From: an uncultured Christensenella sp. | Lineage (GTDB): Bacteria; Bacillota; Clostridia; Christensenellales; Borkfalkiaceae | Assembly: GCA_910587015.1 (NCBI GenBank) | Contig: CAJUME010000003.1 | Coordinates: forward strand, 1 to 64,000 | Direction of reading: 5' to 3' | Length of the DNA: 64,000 bases | Part shown: positions 1 to 10,581 of the stretch, piece by piece | Numbering within the stretch: position 1 is the stretch's first letter | How the letters are laid out: each line of letters opens with the position of its first letter | Notes under the pieces: model-generated | Seen by the model: only the letters and a program-made list of their open reading frames with translations | Databases searched by the model: none | What the model was told of the DNA's origin: nothing | Program-made: the position numbers and the translations under genes

Positions 1-1
1 C

Positions 2-3000
2 AGCTACTTTTACGCCAACGCTGCAAATGCTCTGGCGGCCTCGGGCGGTAACGCCGGTTCTACTGTTTCGTCCGTCGCTGCTGTCCGCCCCGCGCTTCAC
101 TTAAATCTCAAATCTGCCGCCTTGGCGGCGAGGGGTATTGACGTCCCCGAAGAGGTGAAGACCGAAACGGAAAAAACGTACAACGGCAAGGATATTGCAG
201 GGCTGCAATATATCGATTTGACAAAAAGCGAAATATCCAAGGTTACGCTTGAAAAAGAGGATAACGATGGCCACAAAACAACGGCGACCCTGACCACCGC
301 AGAATATTCGGTCAAGGACGGCGTGTTTTATGCTGCCAACGCGGGCAAATACAGCGTAACCTTTTCAATAAAAAATCAGCCGAACGTGTGGAACGGCACT
401 TCAATCGACCCCGATACCGACCTGCCGTACGACCCCGCCGACGTCGATAAAGAGGTAATATATTGGGAGGTTGACCTGCCGGAAGGCTACATCCCCGCAG
501 GTCCCGACGATTTGCGATTGCAGGACCAGACGATAACCTTCACAATAAAGAAGGCGGAAACCACCCTGTCCGACGTAAGGAGGACCGAAACCGGTCAGCT
601 GTATACGGACGGCGTTCTGCCCGCGCTGACTTGTACAACAAGCGTGAAGGGTACAATCACGCTTGACGCGGGTCAAACGCTCCACCACGACACAACAACC
701 TACAAATGGACGTTCTCGCCCACGGGTGCGGACTGCTATAACTATAAAAAGAAGACGGGCACGATAGAGCTTTCCGTCAAAAAGCCGTTGCTGAACAAGC
801 TTGAAGCCACCTTCGATACCGCCGCGTACGCAAGCGCGGTAGAGGCGGGCACAGCCGCGCCCATATATTCCTCCACACCCATTGATACGATAAAGGGCAT
901 AATCGCGCAGTTTGTAACAATCAAGGGCACCAAGGAAGACGGCAAAGCCTATACGGGGCTTATATCCTATGATATAGACTATACCGATACCGACAAGCTT
1001 AACGGAAAGCTTAGCTACGGCGACAATTCGTCCGTAATGGCAAGCTATCAGGACGACGATATGAATGAGGCGGGCGTTGCCGCCGTTTCGTGCAAGATTA
1101 CGGGCATACCCGTTATCGCAGTCGAAATGACGGGCATAACCCTTAACGACGCCTACAAAACCGCCTACAACGCTTACGACAAGTTCGATACCTCCGCGCT
1201 TGTGGTAACGGCAACCTTCAACGACAATTCCACAAAAACAATTTCGCTTAAAACAGCGGAAGCTAACGGTTATACAATCGAGTATGCGGACAGCGCGCGC
1301 TCGGTTTTGTGGGCAAGCGATACCGCAGTCACAATCAAGTACGCCTACACCGCGGAAAACGGCAAAGAAAATTCCGACAGCAAGACTGCCGCGGTAACCG
1401 TTTCCAAAATAGACTTCGAGGGGCTCACCTTCGAGGACGACACCGTTGACTATGACGGTCAGAAGCACGCAATAACCGTTGGCGGCACGTTTGACGATAC
1501 AAAAATGACCGCGGTTTACGGCTATTCGGGCTCGGTCGGCGAAGGCAGAGTAAACGTAGGCAGCTACACCGTATCGGTCGTGGTCACCTTTACCGACGAC
1601 GAGCTTATAACCAACTATAACGAGGTTAAGCTTGACGATGTAACCCTTAAAATCGTTGCGGTTGACTATTCCGATTTGACTAACCTTGTATTTAACAATA
1701 CCTCGGCACAGTTTATCGGTCAGTCGCTTGCAGAGGTTATTAAGGCGGCGGGTATGCCCGCGGGCGTTACCGCAACCTATACGTTTGCGGACAGCGAGGG
1801 CAATCCTGTTGCCGCGGAGAACGTTAAGGCTGTCGGCACATACACGGTTACGGCAAAATTCAAGGGCGACAGCAACCATAATGCCATTCCCGATAAAACC
1901 GCAACCCTTACAATCACGCCCAAAACAATAATGCTTAACGATTTAAGCGGCATAAACTCCACCTATGTTTATGCGGGCAGTGCATGGAGCAACCCCGTGC
2001 CCGTTTTAAAGGTTAAGCTGGGCACCGACGCAACCGCAACCAACCTTGTTGCGGATACCGACTACACCGTTGCATACAAGGTAACCGCAGGCACGGCGGG
2101 CAAGGCGGGCGCAACCGTTGTTATAACCGTTACGGGTAAAGGCAACTACACGGGCGAAATTACAAAATCCTTCTCGATAGAAAAGGCAACCCTTAACTTA
2201 ACGTGGAATGCGGGCGCCCCTCAGTATGACGGCAACCCCCACGGCGCAACTCTCGAGGTTATGGGCGGCGTTCAGGCGGGCGACGAAAGCGCGGTAACGA
2301 CCGAGGCTTTGGCGGCGCTTGTCAGCATAACCTATACCAAAAACGGCGCAGATGTAAGCGGAGTTCCCTCGGCAATGGGCGTATATAAGCCCGCGTTCGA
2401 CAACTTCCCCGCAACCGAGCCCTATTCCAACTACAAATATGTAATAACCAACGCGGACTACACCTACGAAATTACCGCGGCGGTTATTTCGGGCGTCACG
2501 TTCGAGGATTTGTCGGTTGAATTCAACGGCAAAAACCAGACCATAGAAATCACTGCCGAAAACGCCCTTCCCGACGATATTACGCCAGTTTACTACTATG
2601 CGGGCACGTCAAACCCCTTCACGGGCGAAACAAAGGCGGGCAGCTATAACGTAACAGTCAAGTTTGTAAGCGCAAGCGGCAACTACACCGCGCCCGCGGA
2701 TATGAACGCAGTGCTTACAATCACCGCAAAGGCAATTGCGGATACAAACGTTTCCAACATTGACAGCGAGTACACCTACAATGGCGAGGCGCACAAGCCC
2801 GTTCCCGCAGTGGCGGTGGTGCTCGGCGATGACGGCGCGGCAACCTCGCTTGCAAAGGAAAGGGATTACACCGTTGCATACAGCACGGAAGATTACGCCG
2901 CAGGCACGCAGGTTGACGTAACCATTACCGGTATAGGCAACTATACGGGCACCGTAACCGTCAGCTTTACAATCAAAAAAGCAACCTTAGGCGTTGAGTT

Positions 3001-6000
3001 TGACGGCGTTGACAAAAAGTTTGTTTACAACGGCAACGTTCAGGGCGTTACCGCTAAATTTACGGGCGTTGCGGAAAGCGATAAGGATACCGTTGTTCCC
3101 ACAATCGTATACGAAAGCGCAGACGGCACAACCTATCCCGCAAGCGCAAACCTGCCCAAAAACGCGGGCAGCTATGTAATTAAGGTCACGCTTGACGCGT
3201 CCTTCGATAATTACGAAAGCTTTGCGGAAATTTCCAGAACGTTTGATATCGAAAAGGCTACGCCCGTTGTACATGTCACCTTTGACACCTACAACCCCGA
3301 TACCGACCACATTTATGCGGGCGGCGATTTGCCCGACCTTAGGGTCGTTTCCGCAATGTTCGGCACTGTTGCTGTTACGGGTACTGTAACGTGGCAGCTT
3401 GTTGACGGCGTTAAGCCCGTGCTTACTACCGAGCTTAAAGCGTACGTCTGGGAATTTGTTCCCACGGGCGATGATGCGGTCAACTTCAATTCCGTTACCA
3501 AATCGATTGAGCTGAGCGGCGAAATCCCCGGAATTGCGGGCATTACCGTAGAGTGGAAGGCGGACGTAAACGTTCCCACGATTTACACCTCGACCACGCT
3601 TGACCAGCTTAAACAGTATATTACCGTGCGCGCTACGCTTGACAGCGGCAAGCCCGCAGACGATGAAATCACCGAATACACCCTTAAAGGCAGCTGGGGC
3701 GAGGGCGTTAAGCCCATACTCAACGCCACTGCGGACTACGACATTACCGTAATTTCCGCAAACGGCAAGTCTGCCGTGCTTTCGGGCGTCAAGTACTACA
3801 AGGTAGAGCTTGTCGGTCTTGAGGTAGAGGCGGCGGACAGCTCCGTAGGCATAAAAACCACGTACGATGCGCTTACCGCGTTCGACAGAACAAGCATAAC
3901 CGTAATTGCGATTTACAACGACGGCAGCCGCGTAACCGACATTACCGATTATGAAATAAAGTACGCGGTAGAGGGTGAAACCGTGCTTTGGGCGGGCAAC
4001 ACCTATGTGACCGTAACCTATAAGGACGACACCGTTGCAACCGCAAAGGAAAAGGTTGTAGACGGACTTACAGTCAATTCGGTTGACTTCGACCTTACGG
4101 GCGTAACGTTTGCAGACACAACCGTTGACTACGACGGTAACGAGCATGCAATAGTCGTAACGGGTCTGCCTTCGAGCGGCATCACCCTCGAATACACCTA
4201 TGACGGCGCAAGCCTTGCAGAGGGTGTTAACGGTATGGTGGACGCGGGCAGCTATACTGTCGGCGTAAAGGTTACCTTCACCGATAACAAGTATATCGTA
4301 AACTACAACGCGCTCACATTTAACGAGGTTACCCTTACAATCTCGAAAATCGACTATGACGGCGTTGACGGTATTACCTTCAATGACGTTGCGGTTGATT
4401 ATGACGGCAATAAGCTTGCGGGCAAGCTTGTCGCAACCAACGTTCCCGAAGAGGTTGTCGCGCTTGGCGTCAGCTATAAGTATGAAATCGTGGGCGAGGA
4501 CGGCGCTTTGACCGAGTGCACCGCAGACGATATTGTAAATGCGGGCGAGTACAAGGTTACCGTATCCTTCACGGTTGACAAAAACCATAAGGAAATCCCC
4601 GCAATAACCAAAACTCTTACGGTTAACAAAATCGACCCCACGCTTAACCCTTCGATTATAAAGGCGCTTTCGGGCAGACTTATCACCTTCTCGCAGCTTG
4701 TATTCAAGGATACGGATACCGCGGGCACCTATAAGTGGGTTGACGAAAGCTATAAAATGCAGGCGGACAATATCGATATCGAATATGTGTTCACCCCGAC
4801 CGATACGGTAAACTATAATACCGTTACAAGAAAAATCACGTTCGTTGCAGAGCTGAAAATTTTAACGGGCATTGTTGCGGAATTCGACCAGAAGGATACC
4901 GTGCTTTATACCTCGTACACTATCGAGGACGTTAAAAAGCTGATTGAGGACGGCAAAATCGGTATAACCATTACCGCAACCTATACGGACGGCGCAAGCG
5001 TTACTACCGAAAAGATAACGGAAGGCTATACGCTGTATTTGCTTAACGATGCAACAACGCTTACGGAAGGCCGCTGCAAGATAGGCGTAGGCTTCGAAAA
5101 CCATAAGGACGAAACCCACGTACTCAACGTTACCAAAACCGAGCTTGCAAGCATTACTCCCGAGTTCGACCAGAAGAACGTAAATATTTACAGCACTCCC
5201 GATAATATCGAAACGCTTAAAAAGCTTATTGCGGACGGCACCGTTTCCCTCAAGGTTACGGGCACCAACAACGACGGCAAAACTGCAACCGAGGAATTCA
5301 CCTATACGCTTACGGGCGACTGGTCGAATCTTACGGCGGACGGCAAGGCTACGATTACGGTAACCGTAGACGGCACAAGCATTGCCGCTACGTTCGAAAT
5401 CGATGTAACCGTTGCCGCAATAACCTCGATTAAAGCGGTGTATGACCAGAAGGACGCGAAAATCTTCACCTCCACCGATTTGGACGGCTTTAAGCAGCTG
5501 TTGGCGGACGGAAATGTTTCGCTTGTCGTAACGGCGTACTACAATAACGGCAAGTCCGTTGAAATCGGTCTTGCAACCGATGATAATCCCAACGGCTATA
5601 CGCTTGCTCTTTCGGGCTCGAATTTCGAGGTCGGCGGACTTGTAAACGTAAGCTATACCGAAAACGGCAACGTGCTTCCCGCTTCGTTTGCTCCGACAGT
5701 AACGGAGGTAGAGGTGGTAAGGGTATCCGCAACGGTAAATGCAGGCTTTACAATCTACACCGATACCGACCTTGCAAAGGTTAAGGAAAATGTAACCGTA
5801 ACGGCTTACCGTAACGACGGTACCAGCTTCACGGTTGCCGCAGACGACTTCTCGCTTTCCTTGCCCGATGGCGAAACCAAGCTGACTGCGGGCGCTCAGA
5901 AGGTAATATACGTTACCTATAACGGCGCGGATAAGTCGGCTGAATGCACGGATTTCAGCCTTATAACGGGCGTATCCAAGCACGCAACACAGATTTATTA

Positions 6001-9000
6001 TAACGGTACAACCGAATTCACCTATACCGGCAGCGAGCAGGTTATAAACAGCGGCGCAACCACAACAAGCACGCAGAACCCGACGATTAAGTATACAATC
6101 AACGGCGCGGACGCGAAGTTTACCGATGTTCCCGCAAACGGCGAGCTGGTGCTTAAAATCACCGCAGAAGAAACGGACGACTTCTATGCGGCGGAAATAA
6201 CGCTGACCATAACGGTAAGCAAGGCTGACATTGATATGTCCGGCGTTGACTTCGATGATTTAGAATGCGAATACGATGGCGCCGATAAGAGCATAACTGT
6301 TGATACAAGCAAGCTTCCCGCGGGCGTAACCGTACAGGGCTACGAATATATCGATACCTCGGACGGCTCAACGCTTTCCGGTTCAAGTGTAATTTCCGCA
6401 GGCGTATATAAGGTAACCGTCAAGTTCACCGTTACGGATACAAACAACTACAACCTCGTAGCTTCCAAAACGGCAACGCTTACGGTCAAGAAGGCAGACT
6501 ACGATATGACGGGCGTAACGTTCGACGGCGACACTGTCGAATATGACGGCTCTGCGCATACGCTGACCATTGACGACGCAACGCTTCCTGCGGGCGTAAC
6601 CGTAAAGGAATACGTTTACACCAACAAGGCAGACGGCAGCAAGGTAACCGATACGGGTGTTATAAACGCAGGCGAGTATACCGTTTCCGTAAGCTTCAAC
6701 GTTGCGGATTCCGTAAACTATAACGGCGTAACCGCATTGACCGCTACGCTTACCATAACCAAGGCGCAGACGGTTATAGACACCTCAGCAATCGTAACGG
6801 ACTACACCTATGACGGCTTATCGCACACGGTTGACGGCGCAACGCTTACCAAGGGCGAAACCGGCGCGGTTATAGAGTACTCTTCAAACAGAACGTTTAC
6901 AAACGTACCCGCAGGCGGCAAGCTTACCGTTACTATATTCGTAAACGACAGCACCAACTATATCGGCGCTTCGGCTACGGTAGAGATTAACATTAACAAG
7001 GCGTCGCTTACGATAACGGCGAAGGATAAGTCTATATTCTACGGCGACAGCCCTGCAAACGACGGCATAGACGAGCCCGTTGGCTTTGTAAACGGCGAAA
7101 CCGTTGCAAACCTTAAAGGCGCGGCGGTTTACAGCTACGACTACGCAAAGGGCGGCAACGTAGGTGACTACGTTATCACAGTAAGCGGCTACACCTCCGC
7201 AAACTACGAAATCACCTTCGTTGCGGGCGCGTTGCACGTACTTCAAAAGACGGTTGCAGTTAGCTGGGCTACCGACAGCTATGTATATAACGGAAAGGGT
7301 CACGCGCCCACGGCAAGCTTCCTCAGCATTGACGGCGACAAGCTTGTTATGACCGTTAGCATAGCTAAAAAGGACAGCGGCGATGCAATAGTGGGACTTC
7401 CCACCGAGGCTGGCGACTATGTCGCAACCGCTTCGTCTACCAACACAAACTATAAGTTTACAAACGAAACCTGCGACTTCAATATTGTACCCGCAAGCAT
7501 AACCGTAACGGGCACGGGCGACCAGTTCTATCTCAGCGGAGATAAGGAAATTACGCTCGATGCTATTGAAGGCGGCAAATACAAGTTTGTAATGCTGCAG
7601 GGCAACGTAGTGCTTGCAACGTTTGAATACAGTCAGGCACACGATGCAACGGGCGTTGTTCCCACTCCCGAACAGGAGAATGCGTTTACAAGCGCAAAGC
7701 CTTCTATAACGGCGGCGGGCAGATATGTAATCAACTACCGCATAACTGCGCTTAACCATAACGAGTACCGCGGACAGTGGACGGTAGAGGTAACGGACGA
7801 TACCGAAAAATCGGTAACCATAACCTTCAAAAAGCCCTACACCGTTGAATTCGGCAACGTGCCCGAAACCGAGGACGAGTTAAACAAGCTTGCAGAAGAG
7901 CTGTACGACGGCGGCTATATAGAGGTTGACGGGCTTGACAGAGATACCTTCCTGCAGGTTATGGCAATTCGTTTAAGAGTTGACAACGCCAACGATGCCA
8001 CGGCAGATACCGAGGTCGGCAGCTACACGCCTTACTTTGAATTCAAATCCGTATACGAACCCGTTTACGGCGGCTATGTAGTATTCTACAAGACGGAAAA
8101 CAATCAGGAAAACACCAATATCGGCAAGTTCGAAATCAAGCAGAAGGAGCTTAACGTAGTCTGGGACGTCACCGACTTTGTTGCGGACGGCACGTTGCAC
8201 CTTCCCAAGGCAACCGTAAGCGGCTTCAAGGACGGCACCGTTGCCGAGCTTGAGCTTGACGGCGCGGCGGGCAAGACCTTTAAGGTTGAAGCGGACGGCA
8301 AAACAATCAATATCACCGTTGGCGTGCAGGGCGACCTGACCGGCACGGGTGGACATCAGCTTGTGGTAAGCGTGGACGACGAAAATTATAAAATCGACGT
8401 TCCCGTTCAGACGATTTCAATCAAGGCTCCTACCGAGCTTGAAATTGTATGGAACAACACAAGCGTTGTATATGACGGACAGCAGCACCTGCCCACCGCG
8501 GTTATAAGCGGCTTTGCGGGCGGCAAAACCTTCGAGCTTGTTCTTACCTCGGTAGAGGGCGGCAGCTACAACTTCGATTTGGACGGCAAAACAATAACCT
8601 TCACGGTTACTGTCGCGGGCTCCGGCAACGTGTTAACGGACGTAGGCGTCTATGCGCTTTCCGTTGCGTCAACCAGCGCCAACTATGTAATCAAGAACCC
8701 CAACGGCACGGTAACTATTACCGCTCCCAGAAAGCTTGTCGTTACATGGAACCAGACCACCTTCGAGGAAAACGGCAGCGCGCACCTTCCCACCGCGGTT
8801 ATAAGCGGCTTTAACAACAGCGACCCCGTTTCAATCGCACTTAAAACTGTCAGCGGCGGCGTGTTCCCCGTAAAGGTAGACGGTAAAAACCTCACCTTCA
8901 CAGTAAACGTAGTGGGCGAAGGTCAGTTGCTCAGGGACGTAGGTAACTATACCGTTACCCTCACGGTTGACAGCGCGGAATACGTTATCGACAACCCCGA

Positions 9001-9259
9001 TGTGGCAATGTCCGTAAGGGCGCTTATCGGCGGCACGGGCAAGCTTTCCACGCCTTGGCTTATAGGTCTTGCGGCGGCGCTCGGAGTGCTGTTCATAATG
9101 ATTATAATCGCATATATCGTTGCGGCTAAGCGTAAGCCCAAGCTTGTCGGCGGATATGACGAAGGCGGCTTCAGCGACCCTTACGACTCCCTTGATTATA
9201 TGGAAGCAGCTGTAACCGACGACGAAGGCGATGCAGACGCAGATACTGAAGAAGAATAA
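2..9259 (+). CDS. Giant MBG/Ig-like repeat surface protein, 5' end outside window
   Basis: The frame is open from base 2, so the start lies upstream; at least 3085 residues are visible. The first residues contain VRPALHLNL, a pattern I associate with the end of DUF6273-type domains (inference). The rest is a chain of beta-rich modules. MBG-like repeats show Y[DN]G near their start and NAGSYTV/NAGEYTV near their end (Y-D-G codons near 1450, 2225, 4130, 4400, 6540, 6810, 8470). They alternate with Ig-like modules beginning FDQKD or YDQKD and then IYTS/IFTS-like (about 4880, 5165, 5440), and end in three ~95-residue modules sharing a LPTAVISGF-type core (8150-9020). One membrane helix (about 9050-9130) is followed by basic KRKPK and an acidic ~35-residue tail. 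No LPXTG motif is present, so anchoring is probably by the helix with the repeats outside the cell. Ligand unknown; adhesion is a guess. Confidence 0.85.
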   Translation, partial: SYFYANAANALAASGGNAGSTVSSVAAVRPALHLNLKSAALAARGIDVPEEVKTETEKTYNGKDIAGLQYIDLTKSEISKVTLEKEDNDGHKTTATLTTAEYSVKDGVFYAANAGKYSVTFSIKNQPNVWNGTSIDPDTDLPYDPADVDKEVIYWEVDLPEGYIPAGPDDLRLQDQTITFTIKKAETTLSDVRRTETGQLYTDGVLPALTCTTSVKGTITLDAGQTLHHDTTTYKWTFSPTGADCYNYKKKTGTIELSVKKPLLNKLEATFDTAAYASAVEAGTAAPIYSSTPIDTIKGIIAQFVTIKGTKEDGKAYTGLISYDIDYTDTDKLNGKLSYGDNSSVMASYQDDDMNEAGVAAVSCKITGIPVIAVEMTGITLNDAYKTAYNAYDKFDTSALVVTATFNDNSTKTISLKTAEANGYTIEYADSARSVLWASDTAVTIKYAYTAENGKENSDSKTAAVTVSKIDFEGLTFEDDTVDYDGQKHAITVGGTFDDTKMTAVYGYSGSVGEGRVNVGSYTVSVVVTFTDDELITNYNEVKLDDVTLKIVAVDYSDLTNLVFNNTSAQFIGQSLAEVIKAAGMPAGVTATYTFADSEGNPVAAENVKAVGTYTVTAKFKGDSNHNAIPDKTATLTITPKTIMLNDLSGINSTYVYAGSAWSNPVPVLKVKLGTDATATNLVADTDYTVAYKVTAGTAGKAGATVVITVTGKGNYTGEITKSFSIEKATLNLTWNAGAPQYDGNPHGATLEVMGGVQAGDESAVTTEALAALVSITYTKNGADVSGVPSAMGVYKPAFDNFPATEPYSNYKYVITNADYTYEITAAVISGVTFEDLSVEFNGKNQTIEITAENALPDDITPVYYYAGTSNPFTGETKAGSYNVTVKFVSASGNYTAPADMNAVLTITAKAIADTNVSNIDSEYTYNGEAHKPVPAVAVVLGDDGAATSLAKERDYTVAYSTEDYAAGTQVDVTITGIGNYTGTVTVSFTIKKATLGVEFDGVDKKFVYNGNVQGVTAKFTGVAESDKDTVVPTIVYESADGTTYPASANLPKNAGSYVIKVTLDASFDNYESFAEISRTFDIEKATPVVHVTFDTYNPDTDHIYAGGDLPDLRVVSAMFGTVAVTGTVTWQLVDGVKPVLTTELKAYVWEFVPTGDDAVNFNSVTKSIELSGEIPGIAGITVEWKADVNVPTIYTSTTLDQLKQYITVRATLDSGKPADDEITEYTLKGSWGEGVKPILNATADYDITVISANGKSAVLSGVKYYKVELVGLEVEAADSSVGIKTTYDALTAFDRTSITVIAIYNDGSRVTDITDYEIKYAVEGETVLWAGNTYVTVTYKDDTVATAKEKVVDGLTVNSVDFDLTGVTFADTTVDYDGNEHAIVVTGLPSSGITLEYTYDGASLAEGVNGMVDAGSYTVGVKVTFTDNKYIVNYNALTFNEVTLTISKIDYDGVDGITFNDVAVDYDGNKLAGKLVATNVPEEVVALGVSYKYEIVGEDGALTECTADDIVNAGEYKVTVSFTVDKNHKEIPAITKTLTVNKIDPTLNPSIIKALSGRLITFSQLVFKDTDTAGTYKWVDESYKMQADNIDIEYVFTPTDTVNYNTVTRKITFVAELKILTGIVAEFDQKDTVLYTSYTIEDVKKLIEDGKIGITITATYTDGASVTTEKITEGYTLYLLNDATTLTEGRCKIGVGFENHKDETHVLNVTKTELASITPEFDQKNVNIYSTPDNIETLKKLIADGTVSLKVTGTNNDGKTATEEFTYTLTGDWSNLTADGKATITVTVDGTSIAATFEIDVTVAAITSIKAVYDQKDAKIFTSTDLDGFKQLLADGNVSLVVTAYYNNGKSVEIGLATDDNPNGYTLALSGSNFEVGGLVNVSYTENGNVLPASFAPTVTEVEVVRVSATVNAGFTIYTDTDLAKVKENVTVTAYRNDGTSFTVAADDFSLSLPDGETKLTAGAQKVIYVTYNGADKSAECTDFSLITGVSKHATQIYYNGTTEFTYTGSEQVINSGATTTSTQNPTIKYTINGADAKFTDVPANGELVLKITAEETDDFYAAEITLTITVSKADIDMSGVDFDDLECEYDGADKSITVDTSKLPAGVTVQGYEYIDTSDGSTLSGSSVISAGVYKVTVKFTVTDTNNYNLVASKTATLTVKKADYDMTGVTFDGDTVEYDGSAHTLTIDDATLPAGVTVKEYVYTNKADGSKVTDTGVINAGEYTVSVSFNVADSVNYNGVTALTATLTITKAQTVIDTSAIVTDYTYDGLSHTVDGATLTKGETGAVIEYSSNRTFTNVPAGGKLTVTIFVNDSTNYIGASATVEININKASLTITAKDKSIFYGDSPANDGIDEPVGFVNGETVANLKGAAVYSYDYAKGGNVGDYVITVSGYTSANYEITFVAGALHVLQKTVAVSWATDSYVYNGKGHAPTASFLSIDGDKLVMTVSIAKKDSGDAIVGLPTEAGDYVATASSTNTNYKFTNETCDFNIVPASITVTGTGDQFYLSGDKEITLDAIEGGKYKFVMLQGNVVLATFEYSQAHDATGVVPTPEQENAFTSAKPSITAAGRYVINYRITALNHNEYRGQWTVEVTDDTEKSVTITFKKPYTVEFGNVPETEDELNKLAEELYDGGYIEVDGLDRDTFLQVMAIRLRVDNANDATADTEVGSYTPYFEFKSVYEPVYGGYVVFYKTENNQENTNIGKFEIKQKELNVVWDVTDFVADGTLHLPKATVSGFKDGTVAELELDGAAGKTFKVEADGKTINITVGVQGDLTGTGGHQLVVSVDDENYKIDVPVQTISIKAPTELEIVWNNTSVVYDGQQHLPTAVISGFAGGKTFELVLTSVEGGSYNFDLDGKTITFTVTVAGSGNVLTDVGVYALSVASTSANYVIKNPNGTVTITAPRKLVVTWNQTTFEENGSAHLPTAVISGFNNSDPVSIALKTVSGGVFPVKVDGKNLTFTVNVVGEGQLLRDVGNYTVTLTVDSAEYVIDNPDVAMSVRALIGGTGKLSTPWLIGLAAALGVLFIMIIIAYIVAAKRKPKLVGGYDEGGFSDPYDSLDYMEAAVTDDEGDADADTEEE

Positions 9260-9312
9260 GCTTTTTAACCAAGTACCACACTGCCGGTGCGGCTACGCAT
9301 TAAAAAGCTTAT
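9256..9312. repeat. 13-bp inverted repeat around the stop codon of the giant surface gene
   Basis: ATAAGCTTTTTAA at 9256-9268 is the exact reverse complement of TTAAAAAGCTTAT at 9300-9312, with a 31-nt loop. The left arm contains the TAA stop. A further imperfect hairpin with a GAAA loop (arms near 9337-9366) lies downstream, before the strong terminator. The stretch 9260-9419 carries no convincing gene. It may be a small palindromic intergenic element or just a weak first terminator. Confidence 0.4.
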
Positions 9313-9419
9313 CCGTACCGGAATTCTCAGCCATTGCCGCATTGCCCGAAAGGGTAATTGCGGCGAGGGCGTTACCACACCCAAAACGCGCGTTAAACCG
9401 CGTTTTAACCTACCCTAAG

Positions 9420-9456
9420 GACAGGGCGGCGCATTTGCGCCGCCCTGTCTGAATTT
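9420..9456 (+). terminator. Intrinsic terminator of the giant surface gene
   Basis: A 13-bp perfect GC-rich stem (9420-9432 with 9437-9449, loop ATTT) is followed by TGAATTTTTAT and further T runs. Confidence 0.9.
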
Positions 9457-9518
9457 TTATAAAAAATTTTTGTTTAAAATCTTGCCGTATTTCAATAATT
9501 AAATCGGAGGATAACGCA

Positions 9519-10499
9519 ATGTGCACTTTGATAACCTTTAAAACAAAAGCTTTTTATTTCGGCAGAACGCTCGATTTGGAGTATTCCTATAAGGAAGAGG
9601 TGGTAATAACCCCGCGCAATTTTCCTTTTGAGTTAAGCTGCGGTCAGGCGCTTACAAGCCATTTCGCAATTATCGGCACGGCGTATGTGCCGGATAAGCT
9701 GCCGCTGTATTACGAGGGCGTTAACGAAAAGGGGCTCTGCATGGCGGGGCTTAACTTTGCCGGCAATGCAAAATACAACAAGCCCGCAGACGGCGCAAAA
9801 AATATAGCGCAGTACGAGCTTATATTATATATATTATGTACGTGCGCGCGCGTGGACGAGGCTGTGGAGGCGCTTAAAGCAATAAATTTAACCGACCGCC
9901 CCTACGGCAAAGGCCTGCCCGTTGCAGAACTACACTGGCTTTTGGCAGACAAAAGCAAATGCGTCACCGTTGAGCTTGTTGCCGGCGGCTTAAAAATTTA
10001 CGATAATCCCGTCGGCGTGCTTGCAAATAATCCGACCTTTGATATGCATATGTTCAACCTCAACAATTATATCGGTCTGTCGGCGGAACAGCCCAAAAAC
10101 ACCTTTTCCGATAAGCTGAATTTACAGCTGTATACAAAGGGACTTGGCGCAATGGGCTTACCGGGCGATTTATCATCGCAGTCAAGGTTTGTAAGGGCGG
10201 CGTTCAACAAGCTTAACTCCGTTTGCGGCAGCTCGGAGGAGGAAAGCGTAAACCAGTTTTTTCATATTTTGGGCAGTGTAGAGCAAACGCGCGGCGCAAA
10301 CAGACTTGAAAACGGCAAATACGAGATAACTGTTTACACCTGCTGTTGCAATGCGGATACGGGCGTTTATTATTATACAACCTACCAAAATCACCGCATA
10401 ACAGCAGTGGATATGCATAAGGAAAATTTAAACGCCGATAAGCTTGTACGTTATCCGCATATCCTGCGGGAGAGCTTTGACAATTTATTAAAAAAATAG
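9519..10499 (+). CDS. cbh: Choloylglycine hydrolase / linear amide C-N hydrolase (bile salt hydrolase family)
   Basis: This is a 326-residue Ntn-hydrolase, the usual length for bile salt hydrolases and penicillin V acylases. The ATG is followed directly by the catalytic Cys2, exposed after Met removal, and GGAGG lies 8 nt upstream. Visible family residues are Cys2, Arg16 and Asp19 (FGRTLDLEYS), Asn79 (AGLNF), Asn170/171 (LANNPTF) and Arg223 (PGDLSSQSRFVR). There is no signal peptide, so it should act in the cytoplasm. The family hydrolyses amide bonds of conjugated bile acids or penicillin V. I favour a bile-salt-type role because other genes here point to a gut host, but substrate preference cannot be read from sequence alone. 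The symbol refers to the family, not a proven substrate. It is transcribed alone between two terminators. Confidence 0.88.
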   Translation: MCTLITFKTKAFYFGRTLDLEYSYKEEVVITPRNFPFELSCGQALTSHFAIIGTAYVPDKLPLYYEGVNEKGLCMAGLNFAGNAKYNKPADGAKNIAQYELILYILCTCARVDEAVEALKAINLTDRPYGKGLPVAELHWLLADKSKCVTVELVAGGLKIYDNPVGVLANNPTFDMHMFNLNNYIGLSAEQPKNTFSDKLNLQLYTKGLGAMGLPGDLSSQSRFVRAAFNKLNSVCGSSEEESVNQFFHILGSVEQTRGANRLENGKYEITVYTCCCNADTGVYYYTTYQNHRITAVDMHKENLNADKLVRYPHILRESFDNLLKK

Positions 10500-10538
10500 T
10501 GCCAAAATAGCCTTATAGCTCAATAGGCGTATGTAAAA

Positions 10539-10568
10539 GCGCCCCCGCAGTACACACTGCGGGGGCGC
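10539..10568. terminator. Bidirectional terminator between convergent genes
   Basis: A 13-bp stem (10539-10551 with 10556-10568, loop ACAC) is followed on the plus strand by GTGTTTTT. On the minus strand it is followed by CTTTTAC. It serves both the choloylglycine hydrolase and the convergent leucine-rich-repeat gene. Confidence 0.9.
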
Positions 10569-10581
10569 GTGTTTTTAATTT

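Noticed and set aside
401..1879. 492-residue open frame antisense to the giant surface gene
   Set aside because: It is a shadow of the biased codon use in the repeats; it has no ribosome site and its translation (Arg/Cys/Gly/Tyr-rich) matches nothing.
2987..4588. 533-residue antisense open frame
   Set aside because: Same reason: low-complexity mirror of the MBG repeats with no start signal.
1400..9000. Regular repetition that could suggest a CRISPR or tandem DNA array
   Set aside because: Repeats are at protein level with diverged codons, variable length and no constant DNA unit.
9231..9452. 73-residue frame after the giant gene
   Set aside because: It runs through the terminator hairpin and has no ribosome site.
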